A program made the translations under genes and the position numbers. Shown one piece after another: positions 44,676-52,616 of a stretch of DNA of 64,000 nt. The DNA lies in NCBI GenBank assembly GCA_964589625.1, contig CAZPSH010000002.1, positions 122,215 to 186,214 on the forward strand. The letters are read 5' to 3'. The stretch is from JBFLVU01 sp964589625. Its GTDB lineage: Bacteria > Acidobacteriota > UBA4820 > DSQY01. Position 1 is the stretch's first letter. Every line of letters starts with the position of its first letter. The notes under the pieces were generated by a model. That model was not told the DNA's origin. It did no database searches and saw only the letters and a program-made list of their open reading frames with translations.

Positions 44676-44737
44676 CGCGATCGACCCCCCGTTCGGCGTG
44701 GGCCCGGACGGAGCGCCGTAGACCCCTGGAGGACCCC

Positions 44738-46363
44738 ATGGAGGCCGTGAGTCAAACCCTGGCGAACTTCCTCGGTTCGGGCGCCACGTGGGTGGTGCGG
44801 ATGTTCTTGGCGATCCTCGTCCTCTTCTTCGGGATCATGGTCGCCAAGGTCATCAGCAAGATCGTGCGCCAGATCCTTCTTACGGCCGACGTGGACGAGC
44901 GCTTCGGCCGCTGGGTAGGCCTGGACCTGCTGGAGGGCAGGGACAAGGCCCGCAGGCAGGTGGCCACGATCCTGGAGAACGTGGCCTACTGGCTTCTCCT
45001 GGTCATCTTCGTCATCTTCGCCCTGGAGGTCCTCGGCGACCGCACCATCTCCATGGTCCTCCAGAACATCCTGAACGAAATGGGGTTCGCCATCCCCCGG
45101 ATCCTCAAAGCCATGCTCATCCTCGCCGGGGCATGGCTCCTCGGCCTCCTCGCGAAGCTCGCCACCATCAAGGTCCTCCGGAAGGTGGACCTGGACGGCC
45201 GCCTGAAACGCGTCGCGGCCGGGGAGGCGGCGGAGGGGGTCGAGCCGCCCGCCGCCGGCCCGGACACCCCCGAGGCCATGGGCAACTTCGTCTTCTACTT
45301 CATCCTCCTCTTCGCCCTCCTGCCCTTCCTCGACGCCCTCGGCCTCCAGGCCCTCGTGGATCCCCTCAAGGGCATGTTCGCCAAGGCCCTTGGCTACGTG
45401 CCGAACCTGTTCACGGCGGCTCTCGTGGTCCTCCTCGGGTATTTCGTGGCGCGTGTCTGCCAGCGCCTGGCGGAAAACTTCGCCCGGGCTGCGGGTTTCG
45501 ACCGGGTCGTCTCGGGCCTCCGCTTTGAGAGCGTCCTCAAATCCCTGGACGTGCCCCGCTTCGTGGGGACCGTCGTTTTCGTGGCGGTCCTCATCCCCGT
45601 CCTCGCCACGGTCTTTGACATCCTCAACCTTCCCGTGCTCTCGGGCGCCTTCGGGGTCATGCTCAATGAGGTGGCCGCCTCCATCCCACGGATCCTCGCG
45701 GCCTTCCTCCTCCTCGTCCTGGGCCTCATCCTGGGCCGCTACCTGGGCGACGTGACCACCCAGATGCTCAAGGAGATGGGCTTCGACCTCATCCTGGGAC
45801 GGGTGGGCCTCTCCAAGCTCGAGAAGCGTGCCGAAGGGGAGGAAGAGCCGGCCTTTCAGCTTTCCTCCGTCGCCGGAAACCTCGTCACGGCGGTGGTGGT
45901 CCTCTTCTTCCTTATGGAGGGCTTCCGGATGGTGCGGCTCGACCTCATGGCCGACGCCGTGGACCGCCTCCTCCTCTTCCTCCCCAACGTCCTGATCGCC
46001 TTCGTCATCCTGGGCCTGGGCTTCTACCTCGCCAAGGTCCTCGAATCCATGGTGGCGAGGTCCTTCGCCAGCGAGCCCACTCTGGAGGCGGGCCTCGTGG
46101 GCATCGTCCTGCGCTACTCGGTCATCGTCTTCGCCTTCTTCATGGCCTTCGACCAGCTCGGCATCGCCCACTCCATCGTCGTCAACGCCTTCACCATCCT
46201 CCTCGGCACCGTGGGCCTGGGCCTCGCCCTCGCCTTCGGCCTGGGAGCCAAGGATCTGGCGGGCGCCTACGTCAAGGGCCTCACCGAGCGCAAGGCCCAC
46301 AAGCACCACGCCAAGGAGGCCCCCCGGGAGGAGCCCGACGAGCCCGCCCCGGAGAAGCCCTAG
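44738..46363 (+). CDS. Mechanosensitive channel-type membrane protein (conserved TM-helix family)
   Basis: A 541-residue inner-membrane protein with repeated long hydrophobic helices (about ten) and internally repeated blocks (FAIPRILKAMLILAGAWLLGLL; SIPRILAAFLLLVLGLILGRYLG; LPNVLIAFVILGLGFYLAKVL), the signature of the TM_helix family related to MscS channels. The C-terminal GTVGLGLALAFGLGAKDLAGAYVKG matches the MscS-like pore helix pattern, after which the usual beta domain is missing and a His/Lys/Glu-rich tail ends the protein. It could relieve osmotic pressure or conduct small solutes. ATG 44738 follows CTGGAGGACCCC. Confidence 0.75.
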   Translation: MEAVSQTLANFLGSGATWVVRMFLAILVLFFGIMVAKVISKIVRQILLTADVDERFGRWVGLDLLEGRDKARRQVATILENVAYWLLLVIFVIFALEVLGDRTISMVLQNILNEMGFAIPRILKAMLILAGAWLLGLLAKLATIKVLRKVDLDGRLKRVAAGEAAEGVEPPAAGPDTPEAMGNFVFYFILLFALLPFLDALGLQALVDPLKGMFAKALGYVPNLFTAALVVLLGYFVARVCQRLAENFARAAGFDRVVSGLRFESVLKSLDVPRFVGTVVFVAVLIPVLATVFDILNLPVLSGAFGVMLNEVAASIPRILAAFLLLVLGLILGRYLGDVTTQMLKEMGFDLILGRVGLSKLEKRAEGEEEPAFQLSSVAGNLVTAVVVLFFLMEGFRMVRLDLMADAVDRLLLFLPNVLIAFVILGLGFYLAKVLESMVARSFASEPTLEAGLVGIVLRYSVIVFAFFMAFDQLGIAHSIVVNAFTILLGTVGLGLALAFGLGAKDLAGAYVKGLTERKAHKHHAKEAPREEPDEPAPEKP

Positions 46364-46393
46364 GAGCAGGAGCGCGACTGACGCGCCCACGAA

Positions 46394-46424
46394 GGGGCGC
46401 CCGGTTCCCCCCGGGCGCCCCTTT
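46394..46424 (+). terminator. Rho-independent terminator after the TM-helix gene
   Basis: An 11-bp perfect stem GGGGCGCCCGG (46394-46404) and CCGGGCGCCCC (46411-46421) with a TTCCCC loop is followed by TTT. The 5' end of the group II intron fragment begins five bases after that TTT. Confidence 0.85.
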
Positions 46425-46428
46425 GCTG

Positions 46429-46790
46429 GTGTGCCGGGCATGTTCAGCAGTTCGGGGGTGAAAGTCTCCTACCCAGCCGGATGGAGGTGAAGGGTCAGCG
46501 AAGCGCAAGGGCCTGTCACCGCGAGGTGGGGTCTGAAGGAAGCGTGGAGCAAGGGCGCGGGCCGATGGACAAGAACCGGATAAGGGGCCCATCTGTGCAA
46601 GCTGCGAAGCAGCGAGCGGGAGGACCCTCCGGTGGCGGGTCCGATCGATGGGAGTGCGTGAGCGCCGGGCGAGCGGGCAACGGACCGCGAAGCCCAACTC
46701 CATCAAGGGCGCAAAACGGAAATCCGGCGGTTGGGCGCAAAAGGCGGCTGAACTTACCCCTGTCGATCACCCTGGCTCCCTTTGTTGCTT
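46429..46790 (+). mobile_element. Group II intron 5' fragment without ORF
   Basis: The piece starts with the intron-type 5' end GTGTGCC (46429) and shows typical bacterial group II domain I elements in order: GGGGGTGAAAGTCTCC (46455-46470), AGCGAAGCGCAAGGG (46497-46511), GTCTGAAGGAAGC (46530-46542), GACAAGAACCGGATAAG (46567-46583), ACGGAAATCC near 46715-46724 and CGGCTGAACTTACCC near 46744-46758. The intron-encoded reverse transcriptase, domains V/VI and the 3' end are missing, so it cannot splice or move. The right border is only approximate. It lies immediately behind a terminator. Confidence 0.75.
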
Positions 46791-46953
46791 GTCCCATATG
46801 AAACCTTAAACAAGCCTCCACACTCGTCCCTCATCCTCGCGGTGGGAGCGGGGGCGCGCCCGCGACGGCGACGGGGAATCGTAGGTGTTCACACACACCC
46901 GGGCGGAAGGCTCGGGCCATGAGGTGCACAAAGCACCAGGGGAGGTTCCTGTC

Positions 46954-48618
46954 ATGCGGAAAACCGGGAGAGGCCCATTCAAGGTCATGCCGAAGCTTTG
47001 CGTCTCGGTGTTCATCCTGCTCGCCGCCCTAGGGGCATGGGCGCAGAACGGGAACAACGACAGCGTCATCGTCCTCATGTTCGACGGAGCCGGCGCCACC
47101 GTGCCCACGGTTGCCCGCTGGTACAAGGGCGCGCCACTGAACGTGGACTCCATGTATCTATCCGGAGTGAGAACCTACGGTGCCGATTCGATCATCACCG
47201 ATTCCGCGCCGGCGGCCACGGCCTTCGCCTGCGGCGTCAAGTCCGATGACAAGTACGTGGGCATCATGCCCAGTGCCATCACGGTTCCTGTGAGCGTGGA
47301 CGTGAGCGATTCTCTGAAATACAAGCCCGTGGCGAGCGTCCTGGAGGGGGCCCGCCTCGCGGGCAAGTCCACGGGCATGATCGCCACCTCCAACGTCCAG
47401 CACGCCAGCCCAGCGGGCTACAGTTCGCACGTGGTCTCGCGCAGCGACTACAACGAGATCGGCGAGCAGCAGGTCTACGGCAACGTGGACGTCTGCCTCT
47501 CGGGCGGAAGCTGGTACCTCCTTCCCACGAGCCTGGGCGGGAAGCGCACGGACGGCGCGAACCTCGTGGACGTGCTCAAGGCCCGCGGCTACGGCTACGT
47601 TCAGACCAAGGCCGAGATGGAGGCCTTCACGGGCAAGAAGCTCTGGGGCATGTTCGCCAATGACGCCCTCGCCTACGACCTGGACCGCCCGCGCTTCGCG
47701 CCCACCCAGCCCTCCCTCTCCGAGATGACCTCCAAGGCCATCGAACTCCTCAAGAAGAACTCCAACGGCTTCTTCCTCTTCGTGGAAGGCAGCAAGGTGG
47801 ATTGGGCCGACCACGCCAACGATCCCGTGGCAAGCGTCACCGACTTCCTGGCCTTCGACGAGGCGGTGGGCGTGGCCCTGAACTATGCCAAGGCCCACGA
47901 GGGAACCATGGTCCTCGTCTTCGCCGACCACGCCACGGGCGGCATGACCCTGGGCAACGCCTCCACGAGCGACACCTATTCGCACCTACAGCTTGAGAGC
48001 CTCCTCACGCACCTGAAGGCCGCCAAGCTCACCGGCGAGGGCATCGAGCTGGCCCTCGGCGCCGACCGGTCTGAATCCAGCGTGCGCACCGTCATGGAGC
48101 AGGAGTACAGCATCTCGGACCTCACTCCCGAGGAGGTGGCCGCCATCCAGGCCGCGCCCGCGGGGTCCATGAACTACGTGGTGGGCCCCATAATCAGCCA
48201 GCGCTCCTCCATCGGATGGACCACCAACGGACACACGGGCGAGGACATCTTCTTCTGGTACTACGGCTACAAGAAGCCGCTCAGGCTCATCGAGAACACG
48301 GATATCGCCAAGATGTGCGCCCATCGCATGGGGTTCGACCTCCAGGACGTGGACAAGAAGCTCTTCGTGGAGGCCGGCCAGGCCTTCGCCGGCACCGGCG
48401 CAACCCTGGCCATCGATGCCACCGATCCCGCCAACAAGGCCCTGGTGGCTACCAAGGGGACAAAGTCCGCGCGCATTCCCTTCGCCACCGACCTCATCCA
48501 TCTCGCGGACGGGACGAAGCACAAGGACGCCACCATGAAGGGCATCGCGGTCTACATCTCCAAGACCGGCAAGGCTTACGTGCCCAAGGAGGCGGCCGCC
48601 CTTTTCCAGGATTTCTGA
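46954..48618 (+). CDS. Secreted alkaline phosphatase
   Basis: A 554-residue exported phosphatase of the alkaline phosphatase superfamily. ATG 46954 has GGGGAGG upstream and directly precedes a signal peptide (residues ~1-33, AWAQ), so the 23-codon longer frame is rejected. The metal-binding Asp (LMFDGAGA), nucleophile Ser84 (TDSAPAATAFACG), the ADHAT metal-ligand block (FADHATGGMTLG) and the distal WTTNGHTGED His motif are all present. It hydrolyses phosphate monoesters in the periplasm or outside the cell. No Pho box was recognised. A strong terminator follows. Confidence 0.92.
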   Translation: MRKTGRGPFKVMPKLCVSVFILLAALGAWAQNGNNDSVIVLMFDGAGATVPTVARWYKGAPLNVDSMYLSGVRTYGADSIITDSAPAATAFACGVKSDDKYVGIMPSAITVPVSVDVSDSLKYKPVASVLEGARLAGKSTGMIATSNVQHASPAGYSSHVVSRSDYNEIGEQQVYGNVDVCLSGGSWYLLPTSLGGKRTDGANLVDVLKARGYGYVQTKAEMEAFTGKKLWGMFANDALAYDLDRPRFAPTQPSLSEMTSKAIELLKKNSNGFFLFVEGSKVDWADHANDPVASVTDFLAFDEAVGVALNYAKAHEGTMVLVFADHATGGMTLGNASTSDTYSHLQLESLLTHLKAAKLTGEGIELALGADRSESSVRTVMEQEYSISDLTPEEVAAIQAAPAGSMNYVVGPIISQRSSIGWTTNGHTGEDIFFWYYGYKKPLRLIENTDIAKMCAHRMGFDLQDVDKKLFVEAGQAFAGTGATLAIDATDPANKALVATKGTKSARIPFATDLIHLADGTKHKDATMKGIAVYISKTGKAYVPKEAAALFQDF

Positions 48619-48653
48619 TCGGGCTGGCTTGACACCATCCCGCCTTTGAAAGC

Positions 48654-48690
48654 GAGGCCGCCCCGCCCCCGGGGCGGCCTCGGCCTTTTT
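48654..48690 (+). terminator. Rho-independent terminator after the phosphatase gene
   Basis: A 12-bp stem GAGGCCGCCCCG (48654-48665) and CGGGGCGGCCTC (48670-48681) with a CCCC loop is followed, after GGCC, by five T (48686-48690). Confidence 0.9.
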
Positions 48691-48901
48691 GTGCCGCGAG
48701 GAGCCCGAGGGGCAGTTCAGCGGTCCAGGTGAGCCTGGAGGAATGTCCAGATCGTCTCATGGTCTCGGGGGGAGAATAGGAATCCTGAGTTCAGCACCCG
48801 GCCGCCCTCGCCACACTCCATAACTCCCCGCACCGCTCCTAAAAATACCTTAGGTCTCCCCCCAGCTGATCCCATCGCGGATTTTGGGCGCCTCCATCCC
48901 C
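48691..48901 (+). other. Spacer between phosphatase and tRNA-Asn
   Basis: Nothing coding is supported on the + strand. A 67-codon minus-strand frame at 48717-48920 ends with a hydrolase-like PRDHETIWTFLQAHL tail but lacks a start or body and may be the stub of a lost gene. Confidence 0.4.
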
Positions 48902-48930
48902 TTGACCCCGGCCCCCGCATCCGCTACCAT
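48902..48930 (+). promoter_or_regulatory. Promoter of the tRNA-Asn gene
   Basis: TTGACC (48902-48907), 17-base spacer and TACCAT (48925-48930) end 13 bases before the tRNA. Confidence 0.65.
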
Positions 48931-48943
48931 GCTGAAGCCCTGC

Positions 48944-49020
48944 TCCCGGGTAGCTCAGCTGGTCAGAGCGGGTGACTGTTAATCACTAGGTCGGGGGTTC
49001 AAATCCCTCCCCGGGAGCCA
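48944..49020 (+). tRNA. tRNA-Asn (anticodon GTT)
   Basis: A 77-base tRNA with encoded CCA (49018-49020). The acceptor stem pairs TCCCGGG with CCCGGGA, discriminator G; the anticodon loop is CTGTTAA with GTT at 48978-48980; the T-loop is TTCAAAT. It marks the change from dense backbone to accessory DNA and is a typical target for integrating elements. Confidence 0.97.
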
Positions 49021-49030
49021 ACAAAATCAA

Positions 49031-49897
49031 CTACTTGCGAGGCCGCCGAGAGGCGGCCTTTCCTTGTCTTGCCCGCAGCTTGCCCAGGAGAGAGCCTTTC
49101 AACAGGTCCGGTTGCATGTGGATGAAAAGGGGGTTCTGCCCCCAATGGGAGGGTTGATTCTCCGCCGAGTCGGTAGGGGCGTAGTCGGGGGTCTCGACGA
49201 ACTCCTTGTACGCCTCGTCGAGGATCACGAGCACGTTCCAGGGGACCCTCTCCAGGAAGGCCGTGAGTTCGTCCCGGGGCACGTACCGACCCGTGGGGTT
49301 GATGGGGTTGTCCAGGATGAGAAGGCGCGTCCGGTCGTCGAGGGCCTCCAGAAGGGCGTCGAGGTCGTGGTTGCGCTCGCGCATGGGCACGGCCTTCTGG
49401 GGAGCGTCCACCACCTGGCACGCGATGGGGTACATGGCGAAGGAGCCCGCGCTGTAGACGGCGCCGGCCTCCCGGTTCAGGTAGGCCCGGGCGGACATCT
49501 CCACGAGTTCCACGGACCCGTTCCCCAGCACCACGTTCCCCACCTCCACCCCGAAGCGACGGGCCAGGGCCTGGCAGAGGTAGAAGCCGCTCCCTTCGGG
49601 GTAGATGTGGAGGTCCCCCAGGAAGGCGCGGACGGCCTCCACCGCCTTCGGGGAAGGCCCGAGCGGGTTCTCGTTGGAGGCCATCTTCACGGTCCCCTTC
49701 AGGCCCAGCTCCCGCTCCACCTCCTGGACGGGCTTGCCGGGGACGTATGGACGGGGCTCCTTGGTGCGAGAGGGCTTCCCGGAGGGACGGCCCCGTGGCT
49801 TGCTTGGGGGCGGACCTTTGCGGGGAGGCCCCCGGGGGACGGGTCGGCAACCCCGTCGCGCCTGGCCTTCGTCTCTCAGATGTGGTCCACCGGACAT
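49031..49897 (-). pseudogene. Broken histidinol-phosphate aminotransferase (hisC-like) fragment
   Basis: The frame of 288 codons contains a clear aminotransferase class I/II core from the N-terminal PYVPGKPVQEVERELGLKG through ASNENPLGPSPKAV, YPEGSGFYLCQALARRFGV, LDNPINPTG and VILDEAYKEFVE. Then homology stops: the region that should follow (LRTFSKxxGLAGLRxG with the PLP-binding lysine) is replaced by 40 unrelated residues. The first ~45 residues are also Arg/Pro-rich and not hisC-like, and no good ribosome site is seen. The C-terminal break lies ~140 bases from tRNA-Asn. The protein cannot bind PLP and is judged a relic of a recombination at the island border. Confidence 0.7.
49040..49062 (+). 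terminator. Terminator of tRNA-Asn
   Basis: Stem AGGCCGCC (49040-49047) and GGCGGCCT (49052-49059) with a GAGA tetraloop, then a short T/C-rich tail. Confidence 0.65.
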
Positions 49898-50047
49898 TTC
49901 CCCCCATTATCCCTTGGTCGAGACTGCCTTCTCGCTGGCCCTGCCCGAACGTGGCAGCACTGCGAGCGGGAGACGCGCCAGGAGGCCGGACGTTTGACGA
50001 AACAGAGAGAGGCGAGGTGATCCTGTGGGAGGAGGACGGTCGATGGG

Positions 50048-50326
50048 TCAGGGATCCTCAGGGGCGCCGGGGGTGCCGTAGAGTTCGGCATCTGAGACGT
50101 CCGTCTCGCTGGGCAGGAGAAGATACTGGACCCTTGCTTCCCTGTGGGCTTCGTGCGGGTCCATCCCCCCGTCCACCATCTGCCCGTAGGCTTCCTTCGC
50201 CTGGTCCGCGCTGTTCTGGCACACCTCGTCCAACTTGCCCGCCTCCAGGAGATCCCGGTACATCTTCGGCCGGAACTCCTTGAGGTGCGCCTTCATCTCC
50301 AGAGCCCACCCGCTTAGGTACGTCAT
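50048..50326 (-). CDS. Hypothetical 92-residue protein of the island
   Basis: Acceptable residue composition (MTYLSGWALEMKAHLKEF..., then LLEAGKLDEVCQNSADQAKEAYGQMV) and a very good ribosome site (GGAAGGAGA) support it. The helical, acidic sequence shows no family I know. Its leader is part of a 28-base repeat shared with the gene at 50896. A longer frame that covers this region in another phase is regarded as a shadow. Confidence 0.6.
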   Translation of the reverse strand: MTYLSGWALEMKAHLKEFRPKMYRDLLEAGKLDEVCQNSADQAKEAYGQMVDGGMDPHEAHREARVQYLLLPSETDVSDAELYGTPGAPEDP

Positions 50327-50351
50327 GGGTCTCTCCTTCCGGCAATGTAGG
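50324..50351 (-). repeat. Copy B of a 28-base translation-start repeat
   Basis: It matches 50894-50921 at 26 of 28 bases (mismatches at the g/a position after ACCC-side and c/a before GGAAGG). It covers the ATG, GGAAGGAGA and the preceding CCTACATTGC. Confidence 0.75.
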
Positions 50352-50689
50352 TCCTTCCTCTACTCGAGGCAACGAGGCGGGGGGGGAGCCCAGGCCGCCC
50401 ACGATCCGCTCCTTGTACGCCTGGAAGGCCTGGGCCTCCTCCTCCACCTGCTCGGCCCACTCGGGGTGCGCCTCGGCCAGCTTCACCATCTTCTCGGCGT
50501 AGACCTGGGAGCCCACTTCATCGGGCTTGTACCGCATCATCGCCTTGAAGGCGGCGGTGTACTGCGCCTTGAAGTCCTCAAACGAGGACGGCGCTATTTC
50601 TGTGGGAGGAATGTCGCCGCTGGTTACGATTGGCCCAGCGGCGGAGGCCTCTGGAGGTCCCCCACTCTGAGTGGAGGACGGGGGTACGG
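50330..50689 (-). CDS. Possible hypothetical protein without a clear start
   Basis: In a minus frame spanning roughly 50640-50340 the residues look genuine (FEDFKAQYTAAFKAMMRYKPDEVGSQVYAEKMVKLAEAHPEWAEQVEEEAQAFQAYKERIV), an amphipathic helical segment. No ATG/GTG start with a ribosome site was found and the frame does not stop before it runs through the next gene, so one frameshift is likely. Borders are approximate. Confidence 0.35.
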
Positions 50690-50896
50690 TCAGCCGCGCA
50701 TCATCTCCACCAGGTCCACCATCTCCGACCACACCTCGAGCGTCTTCCGCTGCTCCTCGCTGGGGAGAGACCGGAACGCCGGGCTTGCCTGGAGGGACTC
50801 CAGGCCCCGCTGATCCCACGACGGGACGGTCAGGTATTCCTCCCCCTGGAACATCTGCTTCGTGGTGGGCTCGCCCTCGGACAGCGTTAACCGCAT
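50690..50896 (-). CDS. Small hypothetical protein, 68 residues
   Basis: It starts at ATG 50896 behind GGAAGGAGAAAC and reads MRLTLSEGEPTTKQMF... to ...VDLVEMMRG, acidic and helical, with no known family. The start region is duplicated 570 bases downstream at 50324-50351. It may form a small operon with the neighbouring genes. Confidence 0.55.
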   Translation of the reverse strand: MRLTLSEGEPTTKQMFQGEEYLTVPSWDQRGLESLQASPAFRSLPSEEQRKTLEVWSEMVDLVEMMRG

Positions 50897-50921
50897 GGGT
50901 TTCTCCTTCCTGCAATGTAGG
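50894..50921 (-). repeat. Copy A of a 28-base translation-start repeat
   Basis: Counterpart of the copy at 50324-50351; it carries the ATG and ribosome site of the 68-residue gene. Confidence 0.75.
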
Positions 50922-51077
50922 GCGTTCGCCCGCCCGCTTCAAGCCCGGGCTGTTCAGGGGGATGTCCTCCGGGGTCCCGATCCAAAGCCGCGACAGGTCG
51001 TCTTTGCCCGTGGTGTTCCAGCGCGACCGCCTCCGCACATTCCGAAGCTTCCTTGCTGGCGAGGGCAAAGTGCTTCG

Positions 51078-51416
51078 TCAGGCTATGTTTTCTTCTCGCA
51101 AGGACGGAATCAAGAAGGTGTGAATCGGAAACGCATGGGGAGGGGTAGAACCGGGCAGAAAGAAAGGCCGAGCAGGCGAGAGGAAGCGTACAACCTCCTC
51201 GTCCGTGTACCCATCCATTCGGGCTGCTTCGACCACGAACGCGCGGCGACGCAAATCTGAGAGGAACTCGGCACTCGCCTTTGCTGGGATGCCAAATCGG
51301 GCGGCTAGGTCCGCCAAATAGCTCCCGTCAGGGGTTAAGAATGCTGCGGGGGAAGGCCTATAGACCTCGGTCCTCCCCTTGGGAGATTGATTCCTCATGG
51401 ACCGATCTTCACCCAT
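51078..51416 (-). CDS. Hypothetical 112-residue protein after the coupling-protein gene
   Basis: ATG 51416 has GGAGG six bases upstream (CGGAGGACGGTC) and overlaps the end of the coupling-protein gene by 22 bases. The sequence (LADLAARFGIPAKASAEFLSDLRRRAFVVEAARMDGYTDEEVVRFLSP) is helical and looks like a DNA-binding or accessory mobilization protein; no family is recognised. In-frame ATG 51398 is a shorter alternative. Confidence 0.6.
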   Translation of the reverse strand: MGEDRSMRNQSPKGRTEVYRPSPAAFLTPDGSYLADLAARFGIPAKASAEFLSDLRRRAFVVEAARMDGYTDEEVVRFLSPARPFFLPGSTPPHAFPIHTFLIPSLREENIA

Positions 51417-52582
51417 GACCGTCCGTCCTCCGAAAGCCGGTGCTGCTCCGAGAGGAAGAGGTCGTGGAGGGCCTTGAGGCTTGGGGCTTCCAGATTTCCC
51501 ACGGCCCGGACTCCAGCCTTGAGGATGCGCAGGTCCAGGAGGTCGAAGTACTGGTAGGCTCCGCCGTTGACCTCCCCGAAGATCGCCTCGGCGATGGCGT
51601 CCTGGCTCTCGGCGAAGTCCGCGCTGCCGGGTACGGGCTCGCGCATGGGGTTCCAGCGGACCGACTCCTCGCCCAACGGGTCGAAGACCCAGACGGGGGG
51701 GTCCCCCGGCCGGGAGGCGGGGTGCCGGATCTGCCCCGCCATGTCTCCCTTGAAGTCGAGGACGAAGACCGACTGGCCCTTCCTCGGCAGCTCCCGGCTC
51801 CAAGGCAGGGCTAGCGAGGTGGTCTTGCCGGACCCGGTCGGAGCCACGACGAGGGTCTGCTGAAGCTTGGTGATTTCCGGCGCGACGAAGAAGCCCGTAG
51901 GGCGGCCCTCGTCGTAGAGCCTGCCTATGCAGAGGCGGCCAGTCAGACCTGGCGAAGTTGCATGGGGCCACTCCGAGGAGCGCACGAGGAGCCCGGCCCG
52001 CTTGAGTTCCGCAAGTCCGGCAGCGCCGGAGAGATCCATCAAGTCGTAGGCGTGGGGTTCGTTGAGGATGTCCCTTGTTCTGATGCTGGCCTTTCGGACA
52101 TTCAGCAACCCTGCTCCGAAGAGGCCGAGAGCCGTTCCCAGCAGAGCCGTCGTCCGCCACCAGGCCTCCGCGAAGGGCGAGAGAGACTTGGGCAGGACGG
52201 CGAGAGGAAGCAGGAAGGCGATCCCCAAGCCGAAGGTGACGGCCATCGCCCAGACGGCGAGCGAATGGTTGTTCCGCCAGAGCCCCCTGCTTGCGCCGTA
52301 GGCGAGCGGCGCCAACGCCAGAGCCGAAGCGACGACGAAGAAGAGGACCGGCCTTGCGAGAAAGGGATTGAGGACGATCTTCGTAAGGGCGTTGTGGTCC
52401 CAGATCAGGAGCTTTGCCATGAACGCCGCCTTGGTGCCCTTCTCAGCCCCGAGGTAGGGAGCGAACTCGAAAGCGCCGCCCAGCCACATCAGGGCGGTAA
52501 AGGTGGCCGCTCCGGCGACGAGCAGCGTGCGCTGCATGCCTTCAGCGCGATGTGCGAGCCGTGGTTGCGTGACGTTGGCCAT
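51395..52582 (-). CDS. VirD4/TraG-like coupling protein, apparently C-terminally shortened
   Basis: A 395-residue protein from ATG 52582 (AGGAGGG upstream; the longer frame to 52669 is rejected). Four to five membrane helices span ~18-165, then the ATPase begins with Walker A VAPTGSGKTT (~247-256) and VFVLDFKGDMAG, the TraG-type GE/GD motif. The chain then ends at residue 395, before the DEF/Walker B, arginine-finger and C-terminal regions found in complete proteins (~600-700 residues). It would couple a relaxosome to a type IV channel. The truncation suggests a decayed or minimal mobilization element. Confidence 0.7.
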   Translation of the reverse strand: MANVTQPRLAHRAEGMQRTLLVAGAATFTALMWLGGAFEFAPYLGAEKGTKAAFMAKLLIWDHNALTKIVLNPFLARPVLFFVVASALALAPLAYGASRGLWRNNHSLAVWAMAVTFGLGIAFLLPLAVLPKSLSPFAEAWWRTTALLGTALGLFGAGLLNVRKASIRTRDILNEPHAYDLMDLSGAAGLAELKRAGLLVRSSEWPHATSPGLTGRLCIGRLYDEGRPTGFFVAPEITKLQQTLVVAPTGSGKTTSLALPWSRELPRKGQSVFVLDFKGDMAGQIRHPASRPGDPPVWVFDPLGEESVRWNPMREPVPGSADFAESQDAIAEAIFGEVNGGAYQYFDLLDLRILKAGVRAVGNLEAPSLKALHDLFLSEQHRLSEDGRSWVKIGP

Positions 52583-52616
52583 CGGGTGTTCCCTCCTGCG
52601 GCAGCGCTGAACCGGG

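Noticed and set aside
48717..48920. Minus-strand frame ending with a hydrolase-like tail
   Set aside because: No start with ribosome site, no body domain; at most a remnant.
51110..51295. Alternative 61-codon minus frame inside 51078-51416
   Set aside because: The overlapping 112-residue frame has a good ribosome site and natural composition; this one is a Ser/Arg-rich shadow.
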